Origin: Nocardioides sp. InS609-2
GTDB lineage: Bacteria; Actinomycetota; Actinomycetes; Propionibacteriales; Nocardioidaceae
Length of the DNA: 64,000 bases
NCBI RefSeq assembly: GCF_023208195.1
Contig: NZ_CP060034.1
Span: forward strand, 744,001-808,000
Reading direction: 5' to 3'
A model generated the notes under the pieces. It did not search any database and was not told where the DNA came from. It saw only the letters and a list, made by a program, of their open reading frames with translations. Shown here piece by piece: positions 37,545 to 45,269 of this stretch. The translations under genes and the position numbers were made by a program. How positions within the stretch are numbered: position 1 is the stretch's first letter; every line of letters begins with the position of its first letter.

Positions 37545-37550
37545 CGTCAA
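37523..37550 (-). promoter_or_regulatory. Promoter of the mra/division cluster
   Basis: Minus strand TTGACG (37545-37550), 16-base spacer, TAGAGT (37523-37528). Transcription should start near 37516, giving a leader of about 48 bases with the GGGGAGG ribosome site. Confidence 0.7.
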
Positions 37551-37688
37551 CCATCCTTTCCGTGTTTTCCTCCTTGATTCGGGCGCGTTCGTACGCCGCC
37601 CGGGCCGGCGGCTTTCCCCGGCGTTCGGGTCCACTGATGGCTCGTTGAGCGTGGAATCGGCTCCCCGGCCGGTCGTCGTACCGCCGAA

Positions 37689-37736
37689 GTGGAGCGCGGG
37701 TGGAGGAGCTCGCCCGCCGGTGGAGGAAAGTGGTGG
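37689..37736 (+). promoter_or_regulatory. Second group of GTGGAG boxes facing moxR
   Basis: Plus strand GTGGAG at 37689-37694, 37700-37705 and 37720-37725, and GTGGTGG at 37730-37736. Spacings are 11, 20 and 10 bp, near helical phasing but less regular than the mraZ boxes. They may let MraZ also act on the divergent operon. Confidence 0.4.
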
Positions 37737-37892
37737 ACCTGTCGGGTGGTCCAGTTACTTCTCGTCGTTGCTGGGGCTCCGCGGCGACAAGTTCCGACTG
37801 GACTACCCGGGCACCATCGAGCGGTGCAACCAAATCGTGATGCGCCGGTCACGACGGGGATCGCTGCGGGCGCGTATCTTGCCCGCACGCCC

Positions 37893-37898
37893 TAGGGT
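37893..37898 (+). promoter_or_regulatory. Candidate -10 element for the moxR operon
   Basis: TAGGGT, 5 bases before the GTG of the short leader frame at 37904. No clear -35. Confidence 0.4.
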
Positions 37899-37903
37899 GT
37901 TTT

Positions 37904-37945
37904 GTGAAACAGATCTCATCGTGTGCGGGGAAGGGTGTGGCGTGA
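37904..37945 (+). CDS. Possible 13-residue leader peptide coupled to moxR
   Basis: GTG at 37904 opens a frame of 13 codons (MKQISSCAGKGVA) whose TGA overlaps the moxR GTG as GTGA. The frame starts 5 bases after a TAGGGT hexamer, as for leaderless genes in this window. It may serve to load ribosomes for moxR, or be chance. Confidence 0.35.
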   Translation: MKQISSCAGKGVA

Positions 37946-38952
37946 CGGAGGCGACTGGCCGACCGGCCGGAGACGGGGCTGATCTCGACACCTTGAGCCG
38001 GGTCACCGGCCGGGTGCGGCACAACATCGAGAAGGTCATCGAGGGCAAGCCCGACGTGGTCACAGCCGCGCTGGTCGTGATGCTCGCCGAGGGGCACCTC
38101 CTGATCGAGGACGTGCCCGGGGTCGGCAAGACCATGCTGAGCAAGGCGCTGGCGCGCAGCATCGACTGCACGGTGCGCCGCATCCAGTTCACCCCCGACC
38201 TGCTGCCGTCGGACGTCACCGGGGTCTCGGTGTTCAACCAGGACACCCGTGAGTTCGAGTTCCGGCCCGGTGGCGTGTTCGCCAACATCGTGGTCGGCGA
38301 CGAGATCAACCGGGCCTCCCCCAAGACCCAGTCGGCGCTCCTCGAGTGCATGGAGGAGCGTCAGGTCACCGTCGACAACGCGACCTACTACCTCGAGGCA
38401 CCGTTCATGGTGATAGCGACCCAGAACCCCATCGAGATGGAGGGCACCTACGCCCTCCCCGAGGCCCAGCGCGACCGCTTCATGGCACGCGTGTCGGTCG
38501 GCTACCCGGTCGAGGCCGCCGAGATCGCGATGCTCAACTCCCACACGCGGAGTAACCCGCTCGACGACCTCGAGCCGGTCACGGACGCCAGCGAGATCCG
38601 CAAGCTGGTCCAGATCGTCGGCCAGGTGCACGTCTCCGAGGCGGTCCAGCGGTACGCCGTCAACCTCACCACGGCCACCCGGCACAGCACCGAGCTGATG
38701 CTCGGCGCCTCACCGCGCGCGACCCTCCACCTGGTGCGGGCGTCGAAGGCCGCAGCCGCGATGGCCGGTCGTGACTACGTGCTGCCCGACGACGTGCACG
38801 CCCTGGCCGGGCCGGTGCTGGCCCACCGCCTGCTGCCCAACGTCGAGGCGGCCATGAGCGGACGCAGCAGCACCACGATCCTCGACGGCATCGTCGAGCG
38901 CGTTCCGGTCCCCGTCCCCGGCACTCCGGTTTCCGCGGCCGGTCGTGCGTGA
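37942..38952 (+). CDS. MoxR-family AAA ATPase
   Basis: 336 residues. Walker A GVGKTML (in EDVPGVGKTML), Walker B VVGDEINRASPKTQSALLECMEE, and sensor region IATQNPIEMEGTYALPEAQRDRF are typical of MoxR proteins, which act as chaperones for von Willebrand and DUF58 partners. It is followed by a DUF58 protein and a transglutaminase-like membrane protein, the usual cluster. The start GTG at 37942 gives normal length; GTG at 37921 in the same frame is an alternative. Confidence 0.93.
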   Translation: MTEATGRPAGDGADLDTLSRVTGRVRHNIEKVIEGKPDVVTAALVVMLAEGHLLIEDVPGVGKTMLSKALARSIDCTVRRIQFTPDLLPSDVTGVSVFNQDTREFEFRPGGVFANIVVGDEINRASPKTQSALLECMEERQVTVDNATYYLEAPFMVIATQNPIEMEGTYALPEAQRDRFMARVSVGYPVEAAEIAMLNSHTRSNPLDDLEPVTDASEIRKLVQIVGQVHVSEAVQRYAVNLTTATRHSTELMLGASPRATLHLVRASKAAAAMAGRDYVLPDDVHALAGPVLAHRLLPNVEAAMSGRSSTTILDGIVERVPVPVPGTPVSAAGRA

Positions 38953-40228
38953 GGCGCTCGCCGGCCTGACCGTCCGCGGGCGGGCGTTCCTCGCTGCCGG
39001 CGTCACGGCCATCGTCTGCGCGCTGCTCCTGGGTCAGCCGACGCTGGCCCGGGTCGGCGTGCTGGCCGCCGCGCTGCCGCTCGTGACGGCGTACTTCATC
39101 GGGCGCTCGCGCTACCGGCTGGCGCTGGTGCGCACGGTGACGCCGCAGCTGGTCGCCGCCGGGCAGCCAGCGCGCGTTCAGCTCACCCTGACCAACGAGG
39201 GCCGCACCCCGACCGGCGTCCTGCTCCTCGAGGACCAGGTGCCCTACGTGCTCGGCACCAGGCCGCGGTTCGTGCTGGAGGGCATCGGCCACGGCTGGCG
39301 GCGGCACGTGACGTACCAGATCCGCTCCGACGCACGCGGCCACTTCGAGATCGGCCCGATGACGGTGCGGGTCAGTGACCCGTTCGGCCTCGTCGAGCTC
39401 GGTCGCGCCTTCCACAGCAGCGCGCCGCTCACCGTCACCCCGCGCACCGTGCCACTCCCCCAGATCCCCGTCGGTGGCGCCTGGACCGGGTCCGGCGACA
39501 ACCGGCCGCGGGCGTTCGCCATCGGCAGCGCCGAGGACGTCACGGTGCGCGAGTACCGCCGCGGCGACGACCTGCGCCGCGTGCACTGGCGCAGCTCGGC
39601 GCGCGTCGGCGAGCTGATGGTGCGTCGCGAGGAGCAGCCCTGGCAGTCGCGGGCGACGCTCTTCCTCGACAACAGGCTCGTCTCCCACCGCGGCCAGGGC
39701 ATCGCGTCGTCGCTCGAGACCGCGGTCTCGGCGGCTGCCTCGATCGCCGTACACCTGACGCACCGCGGCTTCAGCGTGCGGCTCGTGACGGCGCAGGGCG
39801 AGGACCGCAGCACTGCCTGGCACTTCCGCGACGCCGATGTGAACACTGCCCCGCTGCTCGAGGCGCTCGCCGTCGTACAGCACGAGCACCAGCCACGGCT
39901 CGACACCGGCTGGCTGACCGAGTCGGGTCGTGGCGGCCTCGTCGTCGCCGTACTAGGCGCCGTGTCGCCGACCGACCAGCCGTTTCTCTCCCGGTTGCTG
40001 CACCACAGCAGCGCCTCCATGGCGATCGCTCTCGATGTCGACGCGTGGGCCCCGCACCTCCCGCGCAGCACCAGCGGCAGCGCTGCCCCCGCCCTGGTCG
40101 CACAGGGCTGGCGCGCGGTGTCACTCGGCCCGCGCGAACGGCTCGACGCCGCGTGGCAGGAGCTCGGTCGCTCCGGTCGACGCGGCCGCACCGCCGGCTC
40201 AGGGTCACCCGAAGCGGCGATCCGATGA
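38945..40228 (+). CDS. DUF58 membrane protein, partner of MoxR
   Basis: 427 residues. Two N-terminal helices (about residues 12-50), a beta-rich region, and the DUF58 signature REYRRGDDLRRVHWRSSARVGELMVRREEQP, followed by a von Willebrand A-like part (TLFLDNR). The GTG start overlaps moxR by 8 bases, and the stop overlaps the next ATG. The three genes form one unit. The client of this system is not known; wall-linked functions are often proposed. Confidence 0.9.
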   Translation: MREALAGLTVRGRAFLAAGVTAIVCALLLGQPTLARVGVLAAALPLVTAYFIGRSRYRLALVRTVTPQLVAAGQPARVQLTLTNEGRTPTGVLLLEDQVPYVLGTRPRFVLEGIGHGWRRHVTYQIRSDARGHFEIGPMTVRVSDPFGLVELGRAFHSSAPLTVTPRTVPLPQIPVGGAWTGSGDNRPRAFAIGSAEDVTVREYRRGDDLRRVHWRSSARVGELMVRREEQPWQSRATLFLDNRLVSHRGQGIASSLETAVSAAASIAVHLTHRGFSVRLVTAQGEDRSTAWHFRDADVNTAPLLEALAVVQHEHQPRLDTGWLTESGRGGLVVAVLGAVSPTDQPFLSRLLHHSSASMAIALDVDAWAPHLPRSTSGSAAPALVAQGWRAVSLGPRERLDAAWQELGRSGRRGRTAGSGSPEAAIR

Positions 40229-42597
40229 CTCGCTCCCGCACCGGACTCACTCAGGGCGCCGCCCTGTCGGCTGCCTGTGCCCTGACCGTCCTCGTCACCG
40301 TGGTGTCGTGGCGAGGGCTGACCGAGGATGCCGCCAGGTTCCTCGTGCCGCTGTTCTTCGTCGGTGTGGTCAACGCCGGCATCGGCACCCTCACCCGCTG
40401 GCTGCGCTGGCCGGTGTGGGCGGTGTTCGCCGTGCAGGTCGTGGTGGCCGCGCTGCTCGTGCTCGAGGTCGTCACCGGATCGCTGCTGCCCGGACCCGAC
40501 ACCCTCGCCGAGTTCGGCGCCGCCGTACGCGACGCGATGGACTCCTCGACGCGCTACGCCGCGCCGGTGCCCGCCAGGGTGCCGCCGGTGACGCCGCTGC
40601 TCCTCATGGGTGGGGTCGGCGGCATGCTGCTCGTCGACCTGGTCGCGGTGTCCTGGCAACGCGTCGCACTGGCGGGGCTGCCGCTGCTGGCGCTCTACAG
40701 CCTGCCGGCCGGCCTCCCTGCGAGTGGCGTCTCGTGGTGGCTCTTCGTGCTGATGTCGGGCGGCTACCTGCTGATGCTGTTCCTGCAGCACGACGAGCAC
40801 CTCTCCCGCTGGGGACGCGGGCTCAACCCGCGCGAGGAGGACGCCGACCCGACCGCGTTCGGGGTGCGCACCGGCGCCGTCCGCGGCACCGCGTTCGCCA
40901 TGGGTGGTATCGCGACCGCCCTGGCGATCGTCGTACCGATGGCGCTGCCGTCAGTGGGGCTAGACCTCTTCGACGGACCCGGCATCGGTGCCGGTGGCGA
41001 CGTCAACATCCAGAGCCCCATGGTCGACCTGCGGCAGGACCTCGTGCGCGGCGAGGACGTGCCCCTGATGCAGGTGACCACCTCCGGTCCGCGACCCGAC
41101 TACGCCCGCATCTCGGTGCTGACCAAGTTCAACGGAAGCCAGTGGACCCCGGGCAACCGCGACATCCCGACGACCCAGGTGGCGCGCGGCGCGATGCCGC
41201 GGCTGCAGGGCGTCTCCGACTTCGTACGCCGCAAGGAGTCGTCGTACATTTTCCAGGCCACCGACAACTTCGCCTCCACCTGGCTGCCCACGGCCTCCTC
41301 GGTCACGTCGATCGACGCCCCCGGTGACTGGCGCTTCGACCGCAAGACGATGGACTTCATCGCGAGCAGCGAAGGCCTGACAACCGCCGGCCAGCGGTGG
41401 GAGATGACCGGTGTCGACCTGACGTACGACGAGACCAGGCTCGACAGAGCGGCGCCCGGCAACACCGGTGTCTCGCTGGAGTTCCTGGAGTTGCCGAGCA
41501 ATCTCCCGCCGATCGTGCGCGACCTAGCCTCGCAAGTGACTGCCGGCGAGCCCACCCAGTTCCGCAAGGCGCGGGCCCTGCAGAGCTGGTTTCGCTCGGA
41601 GTTCACCTACAGCCTCGACAACGTCGACGCCGTCAACAACAGCGGGCTCGAGGACTTCCTCGCCGAGGACGGCCGGGTGGGCTACTGCGAGCAGTTCGCC
41701 GCGTCCATGGCGCTGATGGCGAGGTCGCTGGGCATCCCGTCGCGGGTCGCGGTCGGCTTCCTGGAGCCGGCCTCGCTGGGTGCGGGCCGCTGGCAGTTCT
41801 CGTCGCACGACCTGCACGCGTGGCCGGAGCTGTACTTCGCCGGGTCCGGCTGGGTGCGCTTCGAGCCGACGCCGGCCGACCGCGCACCCGACGCCCCCGG
41901 CTACACCGAGGGCGACCTGCCCCCCGCCCAGCCGACCGTGGCTCCCAGCAGCGGCGCCACCAACGACGAAGCGGTGCCCGACCGCACCACCGAGGACCCC
42001 AGCGCCGTGGCCGGCGACGAAACGGGCAGCGCCGGCGGGTCCATCCCGTGGCGGCTCATCGTGACGATCCTGGCCGGGCTGGCGTTGGTGGTCGGGGTCC
42101 TGCTCCTGCCGCGACTGGTGCGGCAGCGTCGTCGCCAGGCCCGCTGGCACGCCGGCGACATCGAGTCGGCCTGGCAGGAGCTGCGCGACAGCGTGGTCGA
42201 CCTGGGTCATGCCTGGCCCTCCGGCCGGTCACCCCGCGCGGCCGGGCTGGCCGTCGCCGGCCTTTTCGGTGCCTTGGCAGGTGCCGACCAGCAGCGACCT
42301 GCGCGTGGTCCCGAGCTGGCCCCCGACGCCGTCGCGGCGCTCGACCGGCTCGTCGTACGCATCGAACGGTCGCGCTATGCCCGCCCCGGCTCCGGCACGG
42401 GCGTGGACGAGGGGGCCGACGTACGCGCTGACGTCGAGGAATGTGTCGCCGCCATCGGCCTGGGCGTCACGCCGCGGACCCGGCAGCAGGCCCATTGGTG
42501 GCCGACGTCGGTGCTGAAGCGGGACCGCGCCGTGGCCTCCGATGTGGCCGAGGTGCAGGTCGTCACCCGTGGAGGCGTGACCGACCACGTGGGTTGA
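40225..42597 (+). CDS. Transglutaminase-like membrane protein (TgpA/DUF3488 type)
   Basis: 790 residues. Residues 1 to about 250 hold six or so helices (DUF3488 type). An extracellular part follows with a transglutaminase core: Cys in GRVGYCEQFAASMALMARSLGIPSRVAVGF, His in SSHDLHAWPELYF. A Thr/Glu/Pro-rich linker, one more helix (near residue 610-630) and a DUF4129-like cytoplasmic tail complete it. The family may cross-link or cleave peptides at the cell surface. The ATG overlaps the DUF58 stop (ATGA). Confidence 0.9.
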   Translation: MTRSRTGLTQGAALSAACALTVLVTVVSWRGLTEDAARFLVPLFFVGVVNAGIGTLTRWLRWPVWAVFAVQVVVAALLVLEVVTGSLLPGPDTLAEFGAAVRDAMDSSTRYAAPVPARVPPVTPLLLMGGVGGMLLVDLVAVSWQRVALAGLPLLALYSLPAGLPASGVSWWLFVLMSGGYLLMLFLQHDEHLSRWGRGLNPREEDADPTAFGVRTGAVRGTAFAMGGIATALAIVVPMALPSVGLDLFDGPGIGAGGDVNIQSPMVDLRQDLVRGEDVPLMQVTTSGPRPDYARISVLTKFNGSQWTPGNRDIPTTQVARGAMPRLQGVSDFVRRKESSYIFQATDNFASTWLPTASSVTSIDAPGDWRFDRKTMDFIASSEGLTTAGQRWEMTGVDLTYDETRLDRAAPGNTGVSLEFLELPSNLPPIVRDLASQVTAGEPTQFRKARALQSWFRSEFTYSLDNVDAVNNSGLEDFLAEDGRVGYCEQFAASMALMARSLGIPSRVAVGFLEPASLGAGRWQFSSHDLHAWPELYFAGSGWVRFEPTPADRAPDAPGYTEGDLPPAQPTVAPSSGATNDEAVPDRTTEDPSAVAGDETGSAGGSIPWRLIVTILAGLALVVGVLLLPRLVRQRRRQARWHAGDIESAWQELRDSVVDLGHAWPSGRSPRAAGLAVAGLFGALAGADQQRPARGPELAPDAVAALDRLVVRIERSRYARPGSGTGVDEGADVRADVEECVAAIGLGVTPRTRQQAHWWPTSVLKRDRAVASDVAEVQVVTRGGVTDHVG

Positions 42598-42637
42598 CCG
42601 GGTCTCGTGGCCGGTTGGTCTGCTGGCCGACTGGGGC

Positions 42638-42659
42638 TGCGGTTTGGTCCCAAACCGCA
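42638..42659. terminator. Inverted repeat between convergent genes, possible bidirectional terminator
   Basis: TGCGGTTTGG and CCAAACCGCA are exact 10-base reverse complements separated by TC. The site lies 41 bases after the transglutaminase stop and 101 bases from the DUF3040 stop. The centre must open to form a loop, so the stem is effectively 8-9 bp. Confidence 0.5.
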
Positions 42660-42759
42660 ACATCCAGGGCCGGAAACGTGCGGTTTCTGCCCAATCGGCA
42701 CCGGTGAACGGCGCGTCGGCTGATGGTCGCCGGGTACGGCGTGGCGTCGGGCGCTGGGC

Positions 42760-43182
42760 TCAGAGGCCGGTTTCACGCCGGCGTCGCCAGCGCTCTTCCA
42801 TCCGCTCCATGAAGGAGCCGCCGGACGATGCGGTGCGGGTCTTGTGCCGGCGGCCACCGTCGACCACGCCGAAGCCACTGTGCGAGGTCTCGCGAGGGGC
42901 GGCGGGTTCGTTGCCGCGGCCCTGCCACGAGGTGAGCGCGACAGCTGCGGCGGCCAGCATGACCAAGAAGCCGATGATGCCGACCCAGGCCTTCTCGGTG
43001 ATGGCACCGGTCATCAGGACGACGATGCCGACGAGGAACACGGCACCGGCCAGCACGGCACGGCGACGTGAACGACGGGCGAATGCGGTGCCGCGCAGGG
43101 TGTGCGCGAACTTGGGGTCCTCCTCGACGAGGGCTCGTTCCATCTGCTCCAGAAGGCGGAGTTCCTCTTCGGAGAGGGGCAC
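42760..43182 (-). CDS. DUF3040 membrane protein
   Basis: 140 residues. The N-terminus VPLSEEELRLLEQMERALVEEDPKFAHTL is the DUF3040 signature, followed by a basic stretch, two helices (about residues 42-62 and 66-85), and a polar Arg-rich tail. It resembles Rv2169c, which sits near the same cluster in mycobacteria. Function unknown. The GTG at 43182 is preceded by GGAGGAACC at good spacing; upstream in-frame sequence lacks this. Confidence 0.9.
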   Translation of the reverse strand: MPLSEEELRLLEQMERALVEEDPKFAHTLRGTAFARRSRRRAVLAGAVFLVGIVVLMTGAITEKAWVGIIGFLVMLAAAAVALTSWQGRGNEPAAPRETSHSGFGVVDGGRRHKTRTASSGGSFMERMEERWRRRRETGL

Positions 43183-43309
43183 GGTTCCTCCTGACCCATA
43201 TCGATGCGCGGAAACCCGCGTTACAGCAAGTCTAGGCAGGGCCTCGCCAAGACGGTAGGCGGCTCGGAGAAATCGATGCCGAATCTTGGTCATCGGTCAT
43301 GTGACGGGG

Positions 43310-44482
43310 TCACCCGAGCAGGCTGGCCGGGCGTACGGCGGCGGATCCGAACCGCCGGGTGGCCCGGTCGACCGCTCGGTCGGCGTCGGCCCAGCCGTGC
43401 TCGTTCTCGCCGAGGACGAGCTGCCGGTGCACCTGCTCACGCGGCATCAGACCCTCGACCCGCACCCCCACCAGTCGCAGCCGGGCCCGTTGCAACCCCA
43501 AGGCGTCGTACAGCCGGGTCGCGGTGCGGTAGATCTCCTGGGTCACGTCGGTGGCCTCGGGCAGGGTGCGCGAGCGGGTGATGGTGGTGAAGTCGGCGAA
43601 CCTGATCTTGATCGTGACGGTGCGGCCGGCCACGCCGGCCACCCGCATGCGGTGGGTGACCCGGGCCGAGAGCCGCAACAGCTCGCGGCCGATCACCTCG
43701 CGGTCGTCGGTGTCTCGGGAGAAGGTCTCGTCGGCGCCCATCGACCGGTCGGGCTCGTCAGGACCACGCCGCGGCGTGATGACGCGCTGGTCGACGCCCC
43801 AGGCGAGGTCGTGCAGGTGGCTGCCGAGATGGTCGCCGACCGCACGGCGCAGCGTGCGGACCGGGGTGTGGGCGACGTCGCCGACGGTGCGCAGGCCGAG
43901 ACGGTGCAGCATCGCCTGCGTCTTCTCTCCCACTCCCCATAGCTCACCCACGTCGAGGGGGTGCAGGAACGACGTGACGGCATGCGGCGGGACCACGACC
44001 ACCCCGTCGGGCTTGGCCCGGCGGCTGGCCAGCTTGGCCACCGACACCGACGCGGCCACCCCCACCGAGCAGGTGATGGCCTGCTCGTCGTGAATGGTCG
44101 CGCGCAGCCGCTCGGCGATCTCGGGCGGCGAGCCCAGCCGCCGGGTCGCGCCGGAGACGTCGAGGAACGCCTCGTCGAGCGAGAGCACCTCGACCAGTGG
44201 GGTGATCCGCCGGAAGTTCTCCATGATCGCCGCCGAGACCTGCCCGAAGGTCTCGAAGTCGGGCGCGATCACCACCGCCTGCGGGCAGAGCCGGCGGGCC
44301 CGCGTCATCGGCAGCGCCGAGCGGACGGCGTACTGGCGGGCGAGGTAGTTGGCCGAGAGCACCACGCCCCGGCTGCCGCCGCCGACGATCACCGGGACGT
44401 CCTGGAGGTCGGGGCGGTCGCGGGTGGCGACCGACGCGTAGAACGCATCCATGTCGACGTGCAGGATCGGCGTACCGGTCAT
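43310..44482 (-). CDS. dinB: DNA polymerase IV DinB (Y family)
   Basis: 390 residues. Catalytic carboxylates D10 (HVDMDAFYASV) and D103/E104 (SLDEAF) are intact, so it is an active-type Y polymerase and not the ImuB type. CSVGVAASVSVAKLASRRAKPDG and the little finger follow. QLVLGE near the C-terminus may be a clamp-binding motif. Start ATG at 44482 (MTGTPILHVD). No LexA box was found directly upstream. Confidence 0.94.
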   Translation of the reverse strand: MTGTPILHVDMDAFYASVATRDRPDLQDVPVIVGGGSRGVVLSANYLARQYAVRSALPMTRARRLCPQAVVIAPDFETFGQVSAAIMENFRRITPLVEVLSLDEAFLDVSGATRRLGSPPEIAERLRATIHDEQAITCSVGVAASVSVAKLASRRAKPDGVVVVPPHAVTSFLHPLDVGELWGVGEKTQAMLHRLGLRTVGDVAHTPVRTLRRAVGDHLGSHLHDLAWGVDQRVITPRRGPDEPDRSMGADETFSRDTDDREVIGRELLRLSARVTHRMRVAGVAGRTVTIKIRFADFTTITRSRTLPEATDVTQEIYRTATRLYDALGLQRARLRLVGVRVEGLMPREQVHRQLVLGENEHGWADADRAVDRATRRFGSAAVRPASLLG

Positions 44483-44512
44483 GGCCGCCGCCAAGATGAG
44501 TAAGGGCGTGTG

Positions 44513-45247
44513 TCAGCGGTGGGACAGCAGGTGGATCTGGGTCGCGAGGGGGAGGTACTCGGGGCGGGTCGACACGGCCCGCTCGAGCTCGACCAGCGCC
44601 GCGGTGGCACCGGGCTCGAGGTCGAGCAGGGAGCCGGGGACGAGATCGGCGAAGACGCGTACGCCGTGCACCGAGTCGACCGTGAAGCCCGCACCGGCCA
44701 GCAGGTCGGCCGCCTCGTCGTGGGTGAAGCGGCTGCCCGAACGGCCACCAGCGACCGGGGTCGAGCGGTCGAGCAGGCCGAGGGCCTGCTGGAAGTGGCC
44801 GGCCATCGCCCGGGCCAGCACGGCCGCGTGGCGCTGGGCGACCAGCAGGCTGAGCACGCCGCCGGGGCGGAGCACCTGGTGGATCGTGGCGAGGGCGGCT
44901 GCGGGGTCGTCGACGACCTCGAGCACGCCGTGGCACAGCACCACGTCGGCTTCCTCGACCACGTCGAGGAGTCCGTCGACATCGCCCTGGAGACCGGTGA
45001 CGCGGTCGAGGACGTCGCTCTCGGCGGCGCGCCGTGCCAGCGCGGCCAGCGCGTCGGGGCTCGGGTCGACCACAGTGACGGTGTGGCCGAGCTGGGCCAG
45101 CCGGACCGCGAACCCGCCGGTGCCGCCACCGATGTCGACGATGCGCGCACGTTCCTCGTAGAAGGCTCCCGGCGCGTCGAGTGCCTCCTGCAGGGCATCC
45201 CACACGACAGCAGTGCGGGCGGTGCCTCGGCGGGCGCTTTCGGACAT
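44513..45247 (-). CDS. SAM-dependent methyltransferase (class I)
   Basis: 244 residues. Motif I VDIGGGTGGFAVRLA, then VVDPSPDAL, and motif IV region VVLCHGVLEVVDDP, followed by LRPGGVLSLLVAQ. This is a class I Rossmann methyltransferase of the Methyltransf_11/SmtA-like kind; the substrate is unknown. It lies between dnaE2 and dinB in many actinobacteria. A TAGTGT hexamer 7 bases before the ATG at 45247 suggests its own leaderless message. Confidence 0.88.
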   Translation of the reverse strand: MSESARRGTARTAVVWDALQEALDAPGAFYEERARIVDIGGGTGGFAVRLAQLGHTVTVVDPSPDALAALARRAAESDVLDRVTGLQGDVDGLLDVVEEADVVLCHGVLEVVDDPAAALATIHQVLRPGGVLSLLVAQRHAAVLARAMAGHFQQALGLLDRSTPVAGGRSGSRFTHDEAADLLAGAGFTVDSVHGVRVFADLVPGSLLDLEPGATAALVELERAVSTRPEYLPLATQIHLLSHR

Positions 45248-45254
45248 GGCGGAA

Positions 45255-45260
45255 ACACTA
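45255..45260 (-). promoter_or_regulatory. -10 element of a leaderless promoter for the methyltransferase gene
   Basis: TAGTGT on the minus strand ends 7 bases before the ATG at 45247, in the gap after dnaE2. Confidence 0.5.
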
Positions 45261-45269
45261 GTGGCTGCA

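Larger units (their letters stand above)
37469..37941. other. 473-bp divergent control region between mraZ and moxR
   Basis: The largest gene-free stretch in the window. It contains, from the mraZ side, the mra promoter with four MraZ boxes, then an ordinary GC-rich stretch without a supported gene. A second group of GTGGAG motifs on the other strand, and a TAGGGT hexamer with a possible 13-codon leader before moxR, complete it. Confidence 0.8.

Noticed and set aside
42638..42659. 10-bp palindrome as a regulator binding site
   Set aside because: It lies between convergent genes, away from any start, so a transcription end is the simpler reading.
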